NCBI GenBank assembly: GCA_964521425.1
Contig: CAZFRO010000005.1
Location: forward strand, 62,001 to 126,000
From: Joyebacterum sp964521425
Lineage (GTDB): Bacteria > Joyebacterota > Joyebacteria > Joyebacterales > Joyebacteraceae
Length of the DNA: 64,000 nucleotides
Direction: 5' to 3'
In this document: positions 1 to 7,819 of the stretch, piece by piece
Numbering within the stretch: position 1 is the first letter of the stretch
Layout: each line of letters opens with the position of its first letter
Notes under the pieces: generated by a model
What the model was told of the DNA's origin: nothing
The model's database searches: none
What the model saw: only the letters and a program-made list of their open reading frames with translations
Made by a program: the position numbers and the translations under genes

Positions 1-422
1 CCGGCCTGTGCCAGGAGCTCTGAGGCGAGCTCGTCCGGATAGCCATCCGCAGAGATCACACGCTTGATGCCGGCGTTGATGATCATCTTCGCGCAGACGG
101 AACAGGGGTGGTGCGTCGTGTAGATCGCCGAACCGCTGATACCGGTTCCGTAGTTTGCAGACTGAATGATGGCGTTCTGCTCAGCATGGATTCCGCGGCA
201 GAGTTCGTGCCGCTCCCCGTGCGGGACGTTCAGCTTCTCCCGGATGCAGCCGGTCGTCTCACAGTGAGGCAGTCCGGCCGGTGCTCCGTTGTATCCGGTG
301 GCGAGGATCCTGCGATCCTTGACGATGACGGCGCCGACCGACCGCCTGAGGCAGGTCGAGCGCCCCGCGACAAGCCGCGCGATGTTCATGAAATACTCGT
401 CCCACGGTGGTCTCTTGGTCAA
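1..422 (-). CDS. dCMP deaminase (3' end outside window)
   Basis: Cytidine/deoxycytidylate deaminase family, most like ComEB-type dCMP deaminase, which makes dUMP from dCMP for thymidylate synthesis in the cytosol. Only about 140 codons are inside the window. The zinc site is visible: GIHAEQN gives the His ligand and proton-shuttle Glu, HHPCSVCAK the two Cys ligands. The extra Cys-rich stretch (CETTGCIRE) before HAE is usual in dCMP deaminases and unlike plain cytidine deaminases. The start is taken as TTG at 420-422 because AGGAGG lies 9 bases upstream; the first in-frame ATG falls inside the conserved WDEYFMNIA segment. It follows glyA by 36 bases and ends the purD-to-glyA housekeeping run. 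Confidence 0.88.
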   Translation of the reverse strand, partial: MTKRPPWDEYFMNIARLVAGRSTCLRRSVGAVIVKDRRILATGYNGAPAGLPHCETTGCIREKLNVPHGERHELCRGIHAEQNAIIQSANYGTGISGSAIYTTHHPCSVCAKMIINAGIKRVISADGYPDELASELLAQA

Positions 423-458
423 AGTTCGTGTCCTCCTGAAGTGCCTCCGAAAGCCCTG

Positions 459-1751
459 CTATGCGGGCCTATCCTCCCCCACGACCAGCGGGAAGGCGAC
501 ACAGAGCTCTTCGATGTCCTTCTTGACGAGCTCCAGATTTTGCTCGTTCTCGGGATCCGCCAGGGCCCTGTCGATGAGGGCCACGACCTTGTCGATCTCG
601 GTCGCTCCCATGCCGCGGGTCGTCAGTGCCGGTGTCCCGATGCGGATACCGCTCGCGATGAACGGCTTCTCCGGATCGAACGGAATCGTGTTCTTGTTGA
701 CGGTGATGCCGGCCTTCTCGAGCGACTTCTCGGCGACCTTGCCGGTCACGCCCTTCGTCCTCAGATCCACGAGCATGAGGTGCGTGTCGGTGCCATCCGA
801 CACGAGCCGGAAGCCGTGGCGTTTGAAAGCCTCTGCCATGTGTTGCGCGTTCTCCACGATTCGTTGCTGATACTCGCGGAACGACGGCTGCATCGCCTCC
901 CTGAAGCAGACCGCCTTGCCGGCGATGACATGCATCAGTGGACCGCCCTGAATCCCGGGGAAGACCGTCTTGTCGATGGCTCGCGCGAGCTCTTCCCTGC
1001 AGAGGACCATTCCTCCGCGAGGACCGCGCAGAGTCTTGTGCGTTGTCGTAGTCACAACGTCCGCGTACGGAACCGGACTTGGGTGGATACCGGCGGCGAC
1101 AAGACCTGCGATGTGCGCCATGTCAACCATGAGGCTTGCGCCGACCTCATCCGCGATCTCGCGGAACTTCGCGAAGTCGAGAGTTCGAGGATAGGCGGAC
1201 GCGCCAGTCACGATGAGCTTCGGCTTGTGCTCGAGTGCGAGCTTCCGGAGAACATCGTAGTCGAGAACCTCGGTCTCCTTGTCGACGCCGTAGTGAACGA
1301 CGTTGTAGAACATCCCTGAGAAACTGATCGGATGGCCGTGCGTCAGGTGACCGCCGTGAGACAACTCGAGTCCGAAGTACGTGTCGCCCGGATTGAGGAG
1401 CGCGAAGTAGACGGCCATGTTCGCCTGGCTTCCGGAATGAGGCTGGACGTTCGCGTGATCGGCTTCGAACAGCTCCTTCGCTCTGGCGATGGCCAGGTTC
1501 TCCGCCTTGTCCACGAACTCGCAGCCACCGTAGTAGCGGCCGTTCCGGTTCCAGTTGATCGTCCCGTCCTTCTTGCGGAAATAGGGGTAGCCCTCGGCGT
1601 ATTTGTTCGTCATCACCGACCCCACGGCCTCCCTTACCGCCCCGCTCGTGAAGTTCTCCGAAGCTATCAGCTCCAGTTTGTCGGTCTGCCGGTGTATTTC
1701 CGACAGTATCGCCTCGAATATCTCCGGATCCACGTCCCGTAGCGCTGGCAT
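459..1751 (-). CDS. glyA: Serine hydroxymethyltransferase
   Basis: PLP enzyme interconverting serine and glycine while charging tetrahydrofolate with a one-carbon unit; cytosolic. The 430 residues cover the whole family. KLELIASENF is the N-terminal substrate/PLP segment and TTTTHKTLRGPRGG holds the Schiff-base lysine (K239). ATG is preceded by GGGGAG, which overlaps the end of rpiB (2-base gap), so the two are translated together. One oddity: between the usual NKYAEGYP and RYYGG there are about a dozen extra residues (about 57-71, FRKKDGTINWNRN), where most bacterial enzymes have only a two- or three-residue link. The insertion is in frame and the flanks are intact, so the enzyme is expected to be functional. 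Confidence 0.97.
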   Translation of the reverse strand: MPALRDVDPEIFEAILSEIHRQTDKLELIASENFTSGAVREAVGSVMTNKYAEGYPYFRKKDGTINWNRNGRYYGGCEFVDKAENLAIARAKELFEADHANVQPHSGSQANMAVYFALLNPGDTYFGLELSHGGHLTHGHPISFSGMFYNVVHYGVDKETEVLDYDVLRKLALEHKPKLIVTGASAYPRTLDFAKFREIADEVGASLMVDMAHIAGLVAAGIHPSPVPYADVVTTTTHKTLRGPRGGMVLCREELARAIDKTVFPGIQGGPLMHVIAGKAVCFREAMQPSFREYQQRIVENAQHMAEAFKRHGFRLVSDGTDTHLMLVDLRTKGVTGKVAEKSLEKAGITVNKNTIPFDPEKPFIASGIRIGTPALTTRGMGATEIDKVVALIDRALADPENEQNLELVKKDIEELCVAFPLVVGEDRPA

Positions 1752-1753
1752 TC

Positions 1754-2194
1754 CTACTCCCCTTCCATCTTCATTATCTTGTCAACGCGGGCAATGTGTC
1801 TCCCGCCCTCGAATCCCTCAGTAATCCATGCGTCCACTATCCGGATCGCGAGATCCGCGTCCACGAATCGGCCCGGCAGGCAGAGGACGTTCGCATTGTT
1901 GTGCTGTCGCGACAACCGGGCTATCTCCTCACTCCAAGCGAGCGCGGCCCGGATCCCTCCTACCTTGTTTGCCACCATGACCATTCCCTGGCCGGACCCG
2001 CAGACGAGAATGCCGCGGTCCACGTCTCCCGATGCGACATCGCGCGCGACCGGGGCGCCGTAGTCCGCGTAGTCGACGGATGCGTCGCTGTCGGCACCGT
2101 GATCCTTCACACTGACGCCGAGCGACATCAGGTGTTCCTTCACGATCGTCTTGATGTTGAATCCCGCGTGATCGGAACCAATCGCGATTGTCAT
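1754..2194 (-). CDS. rpiB: Ribose-5-phosphate isomerase B
   Basis: RpiB/LacAB family, converting ribose 5-phosphate and ribulose 5-phosphate in the pentose phosphate pathway. The 146-residue product is normal length. IAIGSDHAGF at the N-terminus, the catalytic Cys in VCGSGQGM and the RQHNNANVL segment are all diagnostic. The ATG at 2192-2194 is 14 bases from GGAGG, but a GTG three codons upstream (2201-2203) has a better-placed GGAGGGTGA, so the protein may start MHTMTIAIG. It sits between the LMW phosphatase and glyA, the same order (tsaC, ywlE, rpiB, glyA) known from many Firmicutes and other bacteria. Confidence 0.95.
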   Translation of the reverse strand: MTIAIGSDHAGFNIKTIVKEHLMSLGVSVKDHGADSDASVDYADYGAPVARDVASGDVDRGILVCGSGQGMVMVANKVGGIRAALAWSEEIARLSRQHNNANVLCLPGRFVDADLAIRIVDAWITEGFEGGRHIARVDKIMKMEGE

Positions 2195-2212
2195 GGTATG
2201 CACGTCACCCTC

Positions 2213-2272
2213 CCAGCTGTCTACGTTGCAGCCGTCTACATCGCAGCCGAGCACATCGCAGACGTCTACGTC
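2213..2272. repeat. 15-bp degenerate tandem repeat between phosphatase and rpiB
   Basis: The gap between the LMW phosphatase stop and the rpiB ribosome-binding site holds about three and a half 15-bp units of the form TGCGATGTAGACGGC (minus strand) with one or two changes per unit. It has no hairpin of note and codes for nothing convincing. It separates the two genes without breaking the operon. Confidence 0.6.
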
Positions 2273-2736
2273 TTCCCGGCAAGCTCCAGCAGTTTCGGAA
2301 GCGAATTTCGCAGGTAGCCGTCGAGCATATCGAACACGGCCTTGTACTCCTCCACCGGACCTCCGACAGGATCGGGGACATCCACGTCCGAACCGTCGGC
2401 GAAGTCCGACAGCAGGAACGTGCGATCGGCCGCCGCCGGATCCAGGTCGTTGACAAGCCCGTGGTGGATCTCGGTCATGACCAGAATGATGTCCGCCTGC
2501 TCCATTGAGAGACGCGTGAGGCCTCTCGAGCGATGCGCCGCAATGTCCGCACCGTGATCGCGTGTGACTGCGATTGCGTGGTCCGTCGCGGGCATGCCGT
2601 CCAGGTTGGCTGTCCCGGCGGAGCGCACGTCGATATCCTCCCGCCGGTCCTCGGGTATCATCCTCCGGAGCATCCCCTCGGCCATCGCGCTCCGGCAGGA
2701 GTTGCCCGTACACACGAACAGGACGGACAGGGCCAT
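2266..2736 (-). CDS. Low-molecular-weight protein phosphatase (YwlE/arginine-phosphatase-like)
   Basis: LMW-PTP family, cytosolic. The P-loop CTGNSCRS starts at C9 with R15 (CX5R), and PDPVGG carries the general-acid Asp. The DP-x-GG form and the position beside tsaC and rpiB are typical of YwlE, the protein-arginine phosphatase. In YwlE a Thr in the P-loop selects phosphoarginine and in tyrosine phosphatases that position is Ile; here it is Ser (S13), so the substrate is open. Start ATG at 2734-2736 with GAGAGGG five bases upstream; an upstream TTG codon also fits but has worse spacing. Downstream the operon continues into rpiB. Confidence 0.85.
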   Translation of the reverse strand: MALSVLFVCTGNSCRSAMAEGMLRRMIPEDRREDIDVRSAGTANLDGMPATDHAIAVTRDHGADIAAHRSRGLTRLSMEQADIILVMTEIHHGLVNDLDPAAADRTFLLSDFADGSDVDVPDPVGGPVEEYKAVFDMLDGYLRNSLPKLLELAGKT

Positions 2737-2824
2737 CAATCCCTCTCAATGCGAAGGTGAATCTCAAGTCTAGGCAGGAGGAAGCGGCTAGTCAACCGCT
2801 GAGAACCTGGAATCGAACTGCCCG

Positions 2825-3463
2825 CTACAACCCAAGCACGGCGTGTACATCCGCCACCGAGACGGTGCCCTCCCTGAGCACGGCGGGCGTGCCGGCCGTG
2901 AGATCGACGACTGTGGTCGGCGCCACGGCCCCCGAGGGGTACCACCTCACGGCGACCTCGATCCAGTCGCGAAGCTGGGCCACGGCCTCATCCACATTCC
3001 GTGGGGGCTCACGTCCCTCTATGTTCGCGCTCGGGGCCGTGATCGGCTGTCCGACCAGAGCCAGAATCTCCTGGACCACTTCGTTGCGTTCGAACCTGAT
3101 GGCGACAGTGCCGGTACCGGCCGTCAGCTCCCCCGGGAGTCTGTCAGATGCCTCAAGCACGTAGGTGATTCCCTTGCTCCCGAGCTTCCATTCCAGTTCC
3201 TTGAGCGACTCAGGTATGCCATTGACGAGCGGCTTCGCCATCTCGAAGGAATCCACCAGCGCGATGAGCGGCTTGGAGGCATCTCTCTCCTTCGCCTTGA
3301 ACACCCGCTTCACTGCATCAGGGTTGAGTGCGTCGGCGCAGAGAGCGTAGTACGTCATCGTGGGCAGCACGACAAGCGACCCGTCCTTGATCGCGAGTGC
3401 GGCCGGCCTGAGAAGATCCCGGGTTTTCTCATCGCTTCCTTGAGTGAGGTCTATCTCTTTCAT
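2825..3463 (-). CDS. tsaC: Sua5/YciO/TsaC-family L-threonylcarbamoyladenylate synthase
   Basis: Makes threonylcarbamoyl-AMP from threonine, bicarbonate and ATP for the t6A37 modification of ANN-decoding tRNAs. The 212-residue product is the short single-domain form. Recognisable are the N-terminal PTMTYYALCADA loop, the KAKERDASKP nucleotide-binding segment and the TAPSAN motif near residue 150. The ATG overlaps the purD stop as ATGA (3460-3463), and GGGAGGG inside the purD end serves as ribosome-binding site, so translation is coupled. YciO paralogues share these motifs; the operon position favours the tRNA-modification role. Confidence 0.9.
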   Translation of the reverse strand: MKEIDLTQGSDEKTRDLLRPAALAIKDGSLVVLPTMTYYALCADALNPDAVKRVFKAKERDASKPLIALVDSFEMAKPLVNGIPESLKELEWKLGSKGITYVLEASDRLPGELTAGTGTVAIRFERNEVVQEILALVGQPITAPSANIEGREPPRNVDEAVAQLRDWIEVAVRWYPSGAVAPTTVVDLTAGTPAVLREGTVSVADVHAVLGL

Positions 3464-4770
3464 GGATCATCCCTCCCACCGGCCGTCGCGCCCTTTACGT
3501 TCTCAAGTGCGCGGTGCGCTATGTCAGTCCTGTGGTGCGCGTCGTCGAAGCTGATCGCTCCGACACCCGCATATGCGCGGTCGAGCGCGTCGGGTAGCGT
3601 CGGTCCCGTGCCGGTGACACCGAGCACTCGGCCACCCGCCGTCACCGTGGCGCCTCCACTGTCGGCAGTCCCCGCGTGGAACACGACGACACCCTCCATG
3701 GCGCCTGCGGTCTTGAGCCCGTGAATCGGCTTCCCCTTCTTGTACGCCGCCGGATACCCGCCGGATGCCATAACAACGCAGGCAGCCGACTGACCGGTCG
3801 CCCCGACGGAGGAAGGATCAAGCTCGCCAACGGCGACCGACATCATGATCTCCGCAAGGTTACCATCGAGAAGCGGGAGAACTACCTGCGTCTCCGGGTC
3901 ACCGAACCGGCAGTTGAACTCGAGCACCTTGGGTCCATCGGCCGTGATCATGAGTCCCGCATACAGGACGCCACGGTACTCGGTATCGTATTCCTCGGCG
4001 AGCGTGCGGACTGTCGCCATGATGACATCGCGCTCAATGTCGGCCAGCATCCGGTCATCCACGACGGGCGCCGGCGCGTATGCGCCCATCCCTCCCGTGT
4101 TCGCTCCCCTGTCTCCATCGAACACCCGCTTGTGGTCCTGCGAGGGAACGAGCGATGCGATGCGGCACCCATCCGTGAAGGCCAGTATCGACGCCTCCTC
4201 TCCCACAAGGTACTCCTCAACAAGAACGTGGGAGCCGGCCGCGCCGAACCGACCCTCGGTAAGCACGGCGTCTATCGCAGAGATGGCCTCGTCCTCGCTC
4301 GCGGCCATCATGACACCTTTGCCGGCGGCCAACCCATCCGCCTTGATCACGACTGGGCTTCCAAGTTCGCGGACGTGGGAAATCGCTTCATCGCGGCTCG
4401 TGGTCGCCCAGGCACGCGCGGTCGGGATACCGGCACGCAGCATGAGTTTCTTCGCAAACCACTTGCTTCCCTCAAGGCGGGCGGCCGATTTGGACGGACC
4501 AAAGACAGCGAGTCCCTCATCGGCAAACCTGTCGGCGATACCCATGGTGAGCGGGATCTCCGGACCGACAACAGTGAGATCGCAGCGCTCCTCCGATGCA
4601 AGACGGGCAAGGCCTTCGATATCATCGGCCGCCACCGGCAGACACCGCGCAAGCTCAGCTACGCCGGCGTTGCCAGGCGCCGCGATGATGTCGGTCACCG
4701 TCGGGCTCTCTCTGAGCTTCCAGACGAGCGCGTGCTCCCGCCCCCCCCCACCTACGACGAGTATCTTCAT
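3460..4770 (-). CDS. purD: Phosphoribosylamine-glycine ligase
   Basis: GAR synthetase, second step of purine synthesis: phosphoribosylamine + glycine + ATP. An ATP-grasp enzyme of 436 residues, usual length. MKILVVGGGGREHAL is the N-domain dinucleotide-like loop, VVIKADGLAAGKGV the ATP-grasp loop, and EFNCRFGDPETQ the metal/ATP site. The glycine loop is encoded by an uninterrupted run of nine G (C run at 4741-4749 on the plus strand), a slippage-prone tract only six codons from the start. First gene of the purD-tsaC-phosphatase-rpiB-glyA-dCMP deaminase run; GGGAAGG lies eight bases before the ATG. Confidence 0.96.
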   Translation of the reverse strand: MKILVVGGGGREHALVWKLRESPTVTDIIAAPGNAGVAELARCLPVAADDIEGLARLASEERCDLTVVGPEIPLTMGIADRFADEGLAVFGPSKSAARLEGSKWFAKKLMLRAGIPTARAWATTSRDEAISHVRELGSPVVIKADGLAAGKGVMMAASEDEAISAIDAVLTEGRFGAAGSHVLVEEYLVGEEASILAFTDGCRIASLVPSQDHKRVFDGDRGANTGGMGAYAPAPVVDDRMLADIERDVIMATVRTLAEEYDTEYRGVLYAGLMITADGPKVLEFNCRFGDPETQVVLPLLDGNLAEIMMSVAVGELDPSSVGATGQSAACVVMASGGYPAAYKKGKPIHGLKTAGAMEGVVVFHAGTADSGGATVTAGGRVLGVTGTGPTLPDALDRAYAGVGAISFDDAHHRTDIAHRALENVKGATAGGRDDP

Positions 4771-4803
4771 TCCTCATGCCTTCCCGGGGAACGTCTGTTA
4801 GAC

Positions 4804-4830
4804 GGGGCCGACCCATGAGGGATCGGCCCC
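4804..4830 (-). terminator. Hairpin terminator after the 4.9 kb secreted protein
   Basis: GGGGCCGA pairs with TCGGCCCC, with CCC/GGG extending inside, about 80 bases past the stop at 4910 and 34 bases before the purD ATG. There is no long U run, so termination may be partial. It separates the secreted-protein unit from purD. Confidence 0.55.
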
Positions 4831-4909
4831 GATGTGGGACGTTGAATCGCACGAACGGGCGATGTTGCGCCGGCGAAAAGAGCAGGCCACGAGTCGCGGC
4901 CACAGCCGG

Positions 4910-6139
4910 TTACCGGTAAAGCTCCTTGATCATCCCCCAGCTCGTCCGCTCGACGGCCGTAGTGTAGCCGTCGACGGTCATGATGTACCTGCGACCGCAG
5001 TCGATCGGCCACCAGAACGATGGTCCGATCCAGAGCCAGTACGTGCCTGGATCGAGCGCCTGGACTATGCAGACGTCTTCACAGGAACCTCCGGTCTGGA
5101 GGTCAATGGTCACGGTGTTGCTGCAATCCGGCTCAGCCTTGAGCATGGCTATCTGGATGGGGAACTCGGCCGCCGCGCAGAATGCGACCTCACGAGGCTC
5201 GTCGAGGATGATCTCATACCAGTCAGTATCCCTGTAGCACGAGCCCCCAGGAGTGGGAAAGACACCACTCTCTCCACACAACCATATGGTGGACGCGTCT
5301 GGCTCGAGAGGTGAGAAGACATTCGGATACGAACTGCAGCCGCCGTTGAAGTGATCCACATAGCCGAGTTCGCATGGTGGTTCGCCCTCAACTTCGGTGC
5401 CGCCCGGACAGTCCAGAACGCAGTTGTCTGCGTAGTAGCCATCAATTGTCATGATGTAGTCGACGTCGCACCCGATCCCGTCGAAGACCGACGGACCGAC
5501 CCACAGCCAGTAGGTGCCCGGATCAAGGGGAAGCGTGATGCAACCCTCGGTGCACTCATCTACCGGCAGGCTCTCGAGGATGTAGTAGTCACCGCACCCT
5601 CCGGTCCCATCGAAGATGAACATCATAAGCGGGAACTCGGCCGTGCAGCAGAATGTGATCTCACGCGGCTCGGTCAGCACGATCTCGTACCAATCGGTGT
5701 CGCGGTAGTTCACCCCGCCCCACAGATACGTGCCGCTCTGACCACACACCGTGATCCTGCCGTACGCGGGGTCTATCGGATAGAAGGCCTCGGCAGGATT
5801 GTTGCACCCGCTATTGTACGTGTCGACGTAGTCCTCGTAGCAGGGCCCCTCATCCTCATTGTAACCGCAGGGATTACACTCAAGCTCGCACGGCGGATCC
5901 CGGAAACCGAGATCGTCAGCAGTCGGAGCGCCGGGATACGCCACATTCGTCGTCAGACGGTTTCGCCCTGTGGCGTGGCCGGCCTCACCAGACACTACGG
6001 ACCCGAGAACCGGCTCCCGCATCTCGCGCGCCGATTCCGGCATCTTGGATGCAGTGAGTTCCTGAACGCTCTTCTGCGCGCAGGCCGTCGCCGCGAGAAT
6101 GGCGAGCAGGACCAGTGCTGCTATAGCTGTCGCCCTCAT
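4910..6139 (-). CDS. Secreted (lipo)protein with two repeated beta domains and C-terminal WGxIK tag
   Basis: Function unknown. MRATAIAALVLLAILAATAC looks like a signal peptide, possibly with a lipobox at C20. Two copies of a Cys-rich pre-peptidase-like beta domain follow (about 105-240 and 255-390): each has YVD-(T/H)-(Y/F)-N-x-GC, a RDTDWYEI(V/I)L-x-EPRE segment and a closing LDPGTYWLW(V/I)GPS strand. The last residues, VERTSWGMIKELYR, match the C-terminal tag shared by eight secreted proteins of this window. GGAGGG lies five bases before the ATG. A sigma-70 promoter lies at 6221-6250, so the gene is probably monocistronic. The many paired Cys suggest disulfides outside the cytoplasm. Confidence 0.85.
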   Translation of the reverse strand: MRATAIAALVLLAILAATACAQKSVQELTASKMPESAREMREPVLGSVVSGEAGHATGRNRLTTNVAYPGAPTADDLGFRDPPCELECNPCGYNEDEGPCYEDYVDTYNSGCNNPAEAFYPIDPAYGRITVCGQSGTYLWGGVNYRDTDWYEIVLTEPREITFCCTAEFPLMMFIFDGTGGCGDYYILESLPVDECTEGCITLPLDPGTYWLWVGPSVFDGIGCDVDYIMTIDGYYADNCVLDCPGGTEVEGEPPCELGYVDHFNGGCSSYPNVFSPLEPDASTIWLCGESGVFPTPGGSCYRDTDWYEIILDEPREVAFCAAAEFPIQIAMLKAEPDCSNTVTIDLQTGGSCEDVCIVQALDPGTYWLWIGPSFWWPIDCGRRYIMTVDGYTTAVERTSWGMIKELYR

Positions 6140-6220
6140 GGGGCCCTCCCCTTCGCTGGCCTGCCAGACAGCCCTGGCCGCTTGACAGGCGCATCAGTGC
6201 GCGTAAGTCTCCTAGCGGAA

Positions 6221-6250
6221 CTAGTAGCACACCGGCGGGAAATCTGACAA
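6221..6250 (-). promoter_or_regulatory. Sigma-70-type promoter of the 4.9 kb secreted protein
   Basis: On the minus strand TTGTCA (6250-6245) is followed after 18 bases by TACTAG (6226-6221). This places the start about 75 bases upstream of the ATG at 6139. Confidence 0.5.
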
Positions 6251-6372
6251 GGCAAAATTCAAGGAGGGGTAGCCGACGTTCTCAGGCGGCATGGGAGGTG
6301 ATACCAGCAGCAAGGGCCGGCACGCCAAGCGTACCAGCCCTCACAGTTGGTGCTATATATCAGGAAAACGTT

Positions 6373-6969
6373 CTAGTCTCGAATCTGCTTCTCGGAGAGC
6401 ATCCTGTCCACACGCGCCTGCGGCTCGTGCGACTTCGCCAGGATCAGCTGCGGCCCATCGATCGGGCTCGAGAAGCTGTCTGGCCTCAGTGTATCGGCAT
6501 GATCGGCGAAGACAACCGGCTCACTTCCGCTCGCCACACGCAACTTGCTCGCCGGTGAGATGATGGATGTGGACGTTCCCGTTCCCGTGCTCGCGATCTC
6601 CATGTCGCCTGCATGCTCTCCGCCGGGACCGAGATCGCCACCGACCCAGAACCCGACTGCGAACAGCGCCACAGCGACCGCAACGGGAGCAAGCCTCGGA
6701 ACGAGACCGTGCGCGGAGACGAGCCTGCGCATCGGTGACTCGCGGTGAACGCGCTGCATGAGACGAGCCGTGAACCTCGTCCAGTAGAATGATGAAGGCT
6801 CCACATACCCGTCGTCGCGAAGAAGCCCCATGACCTGTTTGAACGACTCCATCTCGCGAGCGCAGTCCGTGCACCTCACCAGATGGCGCTCGATCTCCTC
6901 CCCTTCTGCGCGGGCGAGGTCACCGTCCAGGTACTCGATCAACAGATCTCTGACGGTATCACATCTCAT
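6373..6969 (-). CDS. Anti-sigma factor with N-terminal zinc-finger (zf-HC2) domain
   Basis: Membrane anti-sigma factor of the ZAS type. The N-terminus has the anti-sigma zinc finger: LIEYLDGDL, then His-x3-Cys-x2-Cys in RHLVRCTDCAREM (about 28-40). One membrane segment follows (LAPVAVAVALFAVGFWVGG, about 93-111), then a roughly 85-residue Ser/Thr/Pro-rich periplasmic part without a recognised domain. It starts one base after the stop of the ECF sigma gene, so the two form a coupled pair in which this protein is expected to hold the sigma factor inactive at the membrane. The signal sensed cannot be read from the sequence. Confidence 0.9.
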   Translation of the reverse strand: MRCDTVRDLLIEYLDGDLARAEGEEIERHLVRCTDCAREMESFKQVMGLLRDDGYVEPSSFYWTRFTARLMQRVHRESPMRRLVSAHGLVPRLAPVAVAVALFAVGFWVGGDLGPGGEHAGDMEIASTGTGTSTSIISPASKLRVASGSEPVVFADHADTLRPDSFSSPIDGPQLILAKSHEPQARVDRMLSEKQIRD

Positions 6970-6970
6970 G

Positions 6971-7552
6971 TTACCTGAGGTCCTCCAGTTGCGTCCTGAG
7001 CTTCCGAATGGCGTGGAAGTAGTTGGCCTTCGATGTCCCCTCTGAACAACCCACTGTCTCGGCTATCTCGCTGTGCGTCAGGCCTTCAAAGAACTTCAGT
7101 ACGAATACGGCCCTCTGCTTGTCCGGCAGCGTGAGAACAGCCTTGTCGATCCTCTCCCGGATCTCACTGCTCAGTGCCGCCCTGGCGGGGTCGCTCGAGG
7201 CTCTCTTGTCCGGCCTGGGCAGGTCCCCCAGCGGGAGCATGTTCCTGAACTTGTCCCGCTTCAGCCTGTTGAGGGCTATGTTGACGGTGATGCGGTAGAG
7301 CCACGTGTAGAGGCTCGACCGACCCTCGAATCTCCCGATGTGACGGAAGACCTTTATGAAGGCCTCTTGTGCCACATCCTCGGCGGCCTCGTCATCGCGC
7401 ACGACTCGCCAGGCCACGCGATAGACGCGTTCCCTGTACTCAGTTACGAACTCCTCAAAGGCCTGCTCATCGCCGGCCTTGAGGCGCTCAATGAGCCTCT
7501 TTGAGCTGTCGTCCGGCGACAAATCGGCCTTCCTGGTCATCTTATCCGACAC
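6971..7552 (-). CDS. ECF sigma factor (RpoE-like)
   Basis: Sigma-70 family, extracytoplasmic-function group, 193 residues. Region 2 spans about 25-95 (AFEEFVTEYRERVYRVAWRV, then DVAQEAFIKVFRHI and SLYTWLYRITVNIALNRLKR). Region 4 spans about 140-190 (LPDKQRAVFVLKFFEG with the helix-turn-helix HSEIAETVGCSEGTSKANYF). The start is GTG at 7552 or the ATG four codons later; neither has a strong ribosome-binding site. A TTGACA promoter lies 50-70 bases upstream. Its partner is the anti-sigma gene immediately downstream. Confidence 0.94.
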   Translation of the reverse strand: MSDKMTRKADLSPDDSSKRLIERLKAGDEQAFEEFVTEYRERVYRVAWRVVRDDEAAEDVAQEAFIKVFRHIGRFEGRSSLYTWLYRITVNIALNRLKRDKFRNMLPLGDLPRPDKRASSDPARAALSSEIRERIDKAVLTLPDKQRAVFVLKFFEGLTHSEIAETVGCSEGTSKANYFHAIRKLRTQLEDLR

Positions 7553-7593
7553 ATGCCGTCAATAGGTGGTTTAGTGTGAACTCCAGCTCGCCC

Positions 7594-7622
7594 ACGCTAT
7601 GACAACGCCGCCCAGGTGTCAA
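7594..7622 (-). promoter_or_regulatory. Promoter of the sigma/anti-sigma operon
   Basis: Minus strand TTGACA (7622-7617), 17 bases, TAGCGT (7599-7594), about 45 bases upstream of the sigma-factor start. The -35 matches the housekeeping consensus exactly; I see no separate ECF-type site. Confidence 0.5.
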
Positions 7623-7691
7623 CCATCTGCTTGCTGCCGGGGCAGGCAGCCCCCAATGGCTCACCGCTCACCCCAGGTGGCTCCCACATAG

Positions 7692-7726
7692 AAAGAGGCC
7701 GGGCGAAGCTCATGCTCCTCCCGGCC
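7692..7726 (-). terminator. Terminator after the 7.8-9.5 kb secreted protein
   Basis: Seven-base stem GGCCGGG/CCCGGCC with a 15-base spacer, followed on the minus strand by CTCTTTCTATG. It lies about 95 bases past the stop at 7820. Confidence 0.6.
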
Positions 7727-7819
7727 CCGGATTTGGCGAGAGAGACGACGTGTGTGCAGCGCAAAGGTGTCGTATGAACGTGTCTCGTCTCGCCAATGCT
7801 ATTCGCGTTTACCGCCCGC

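Noticed and set aside
108..1319. Long plus-strand open frame opposite glyA
   Set aside because: Shadow of glyA in high-GC sequence; composition is Arg/Val/Asp-rich without any motif.
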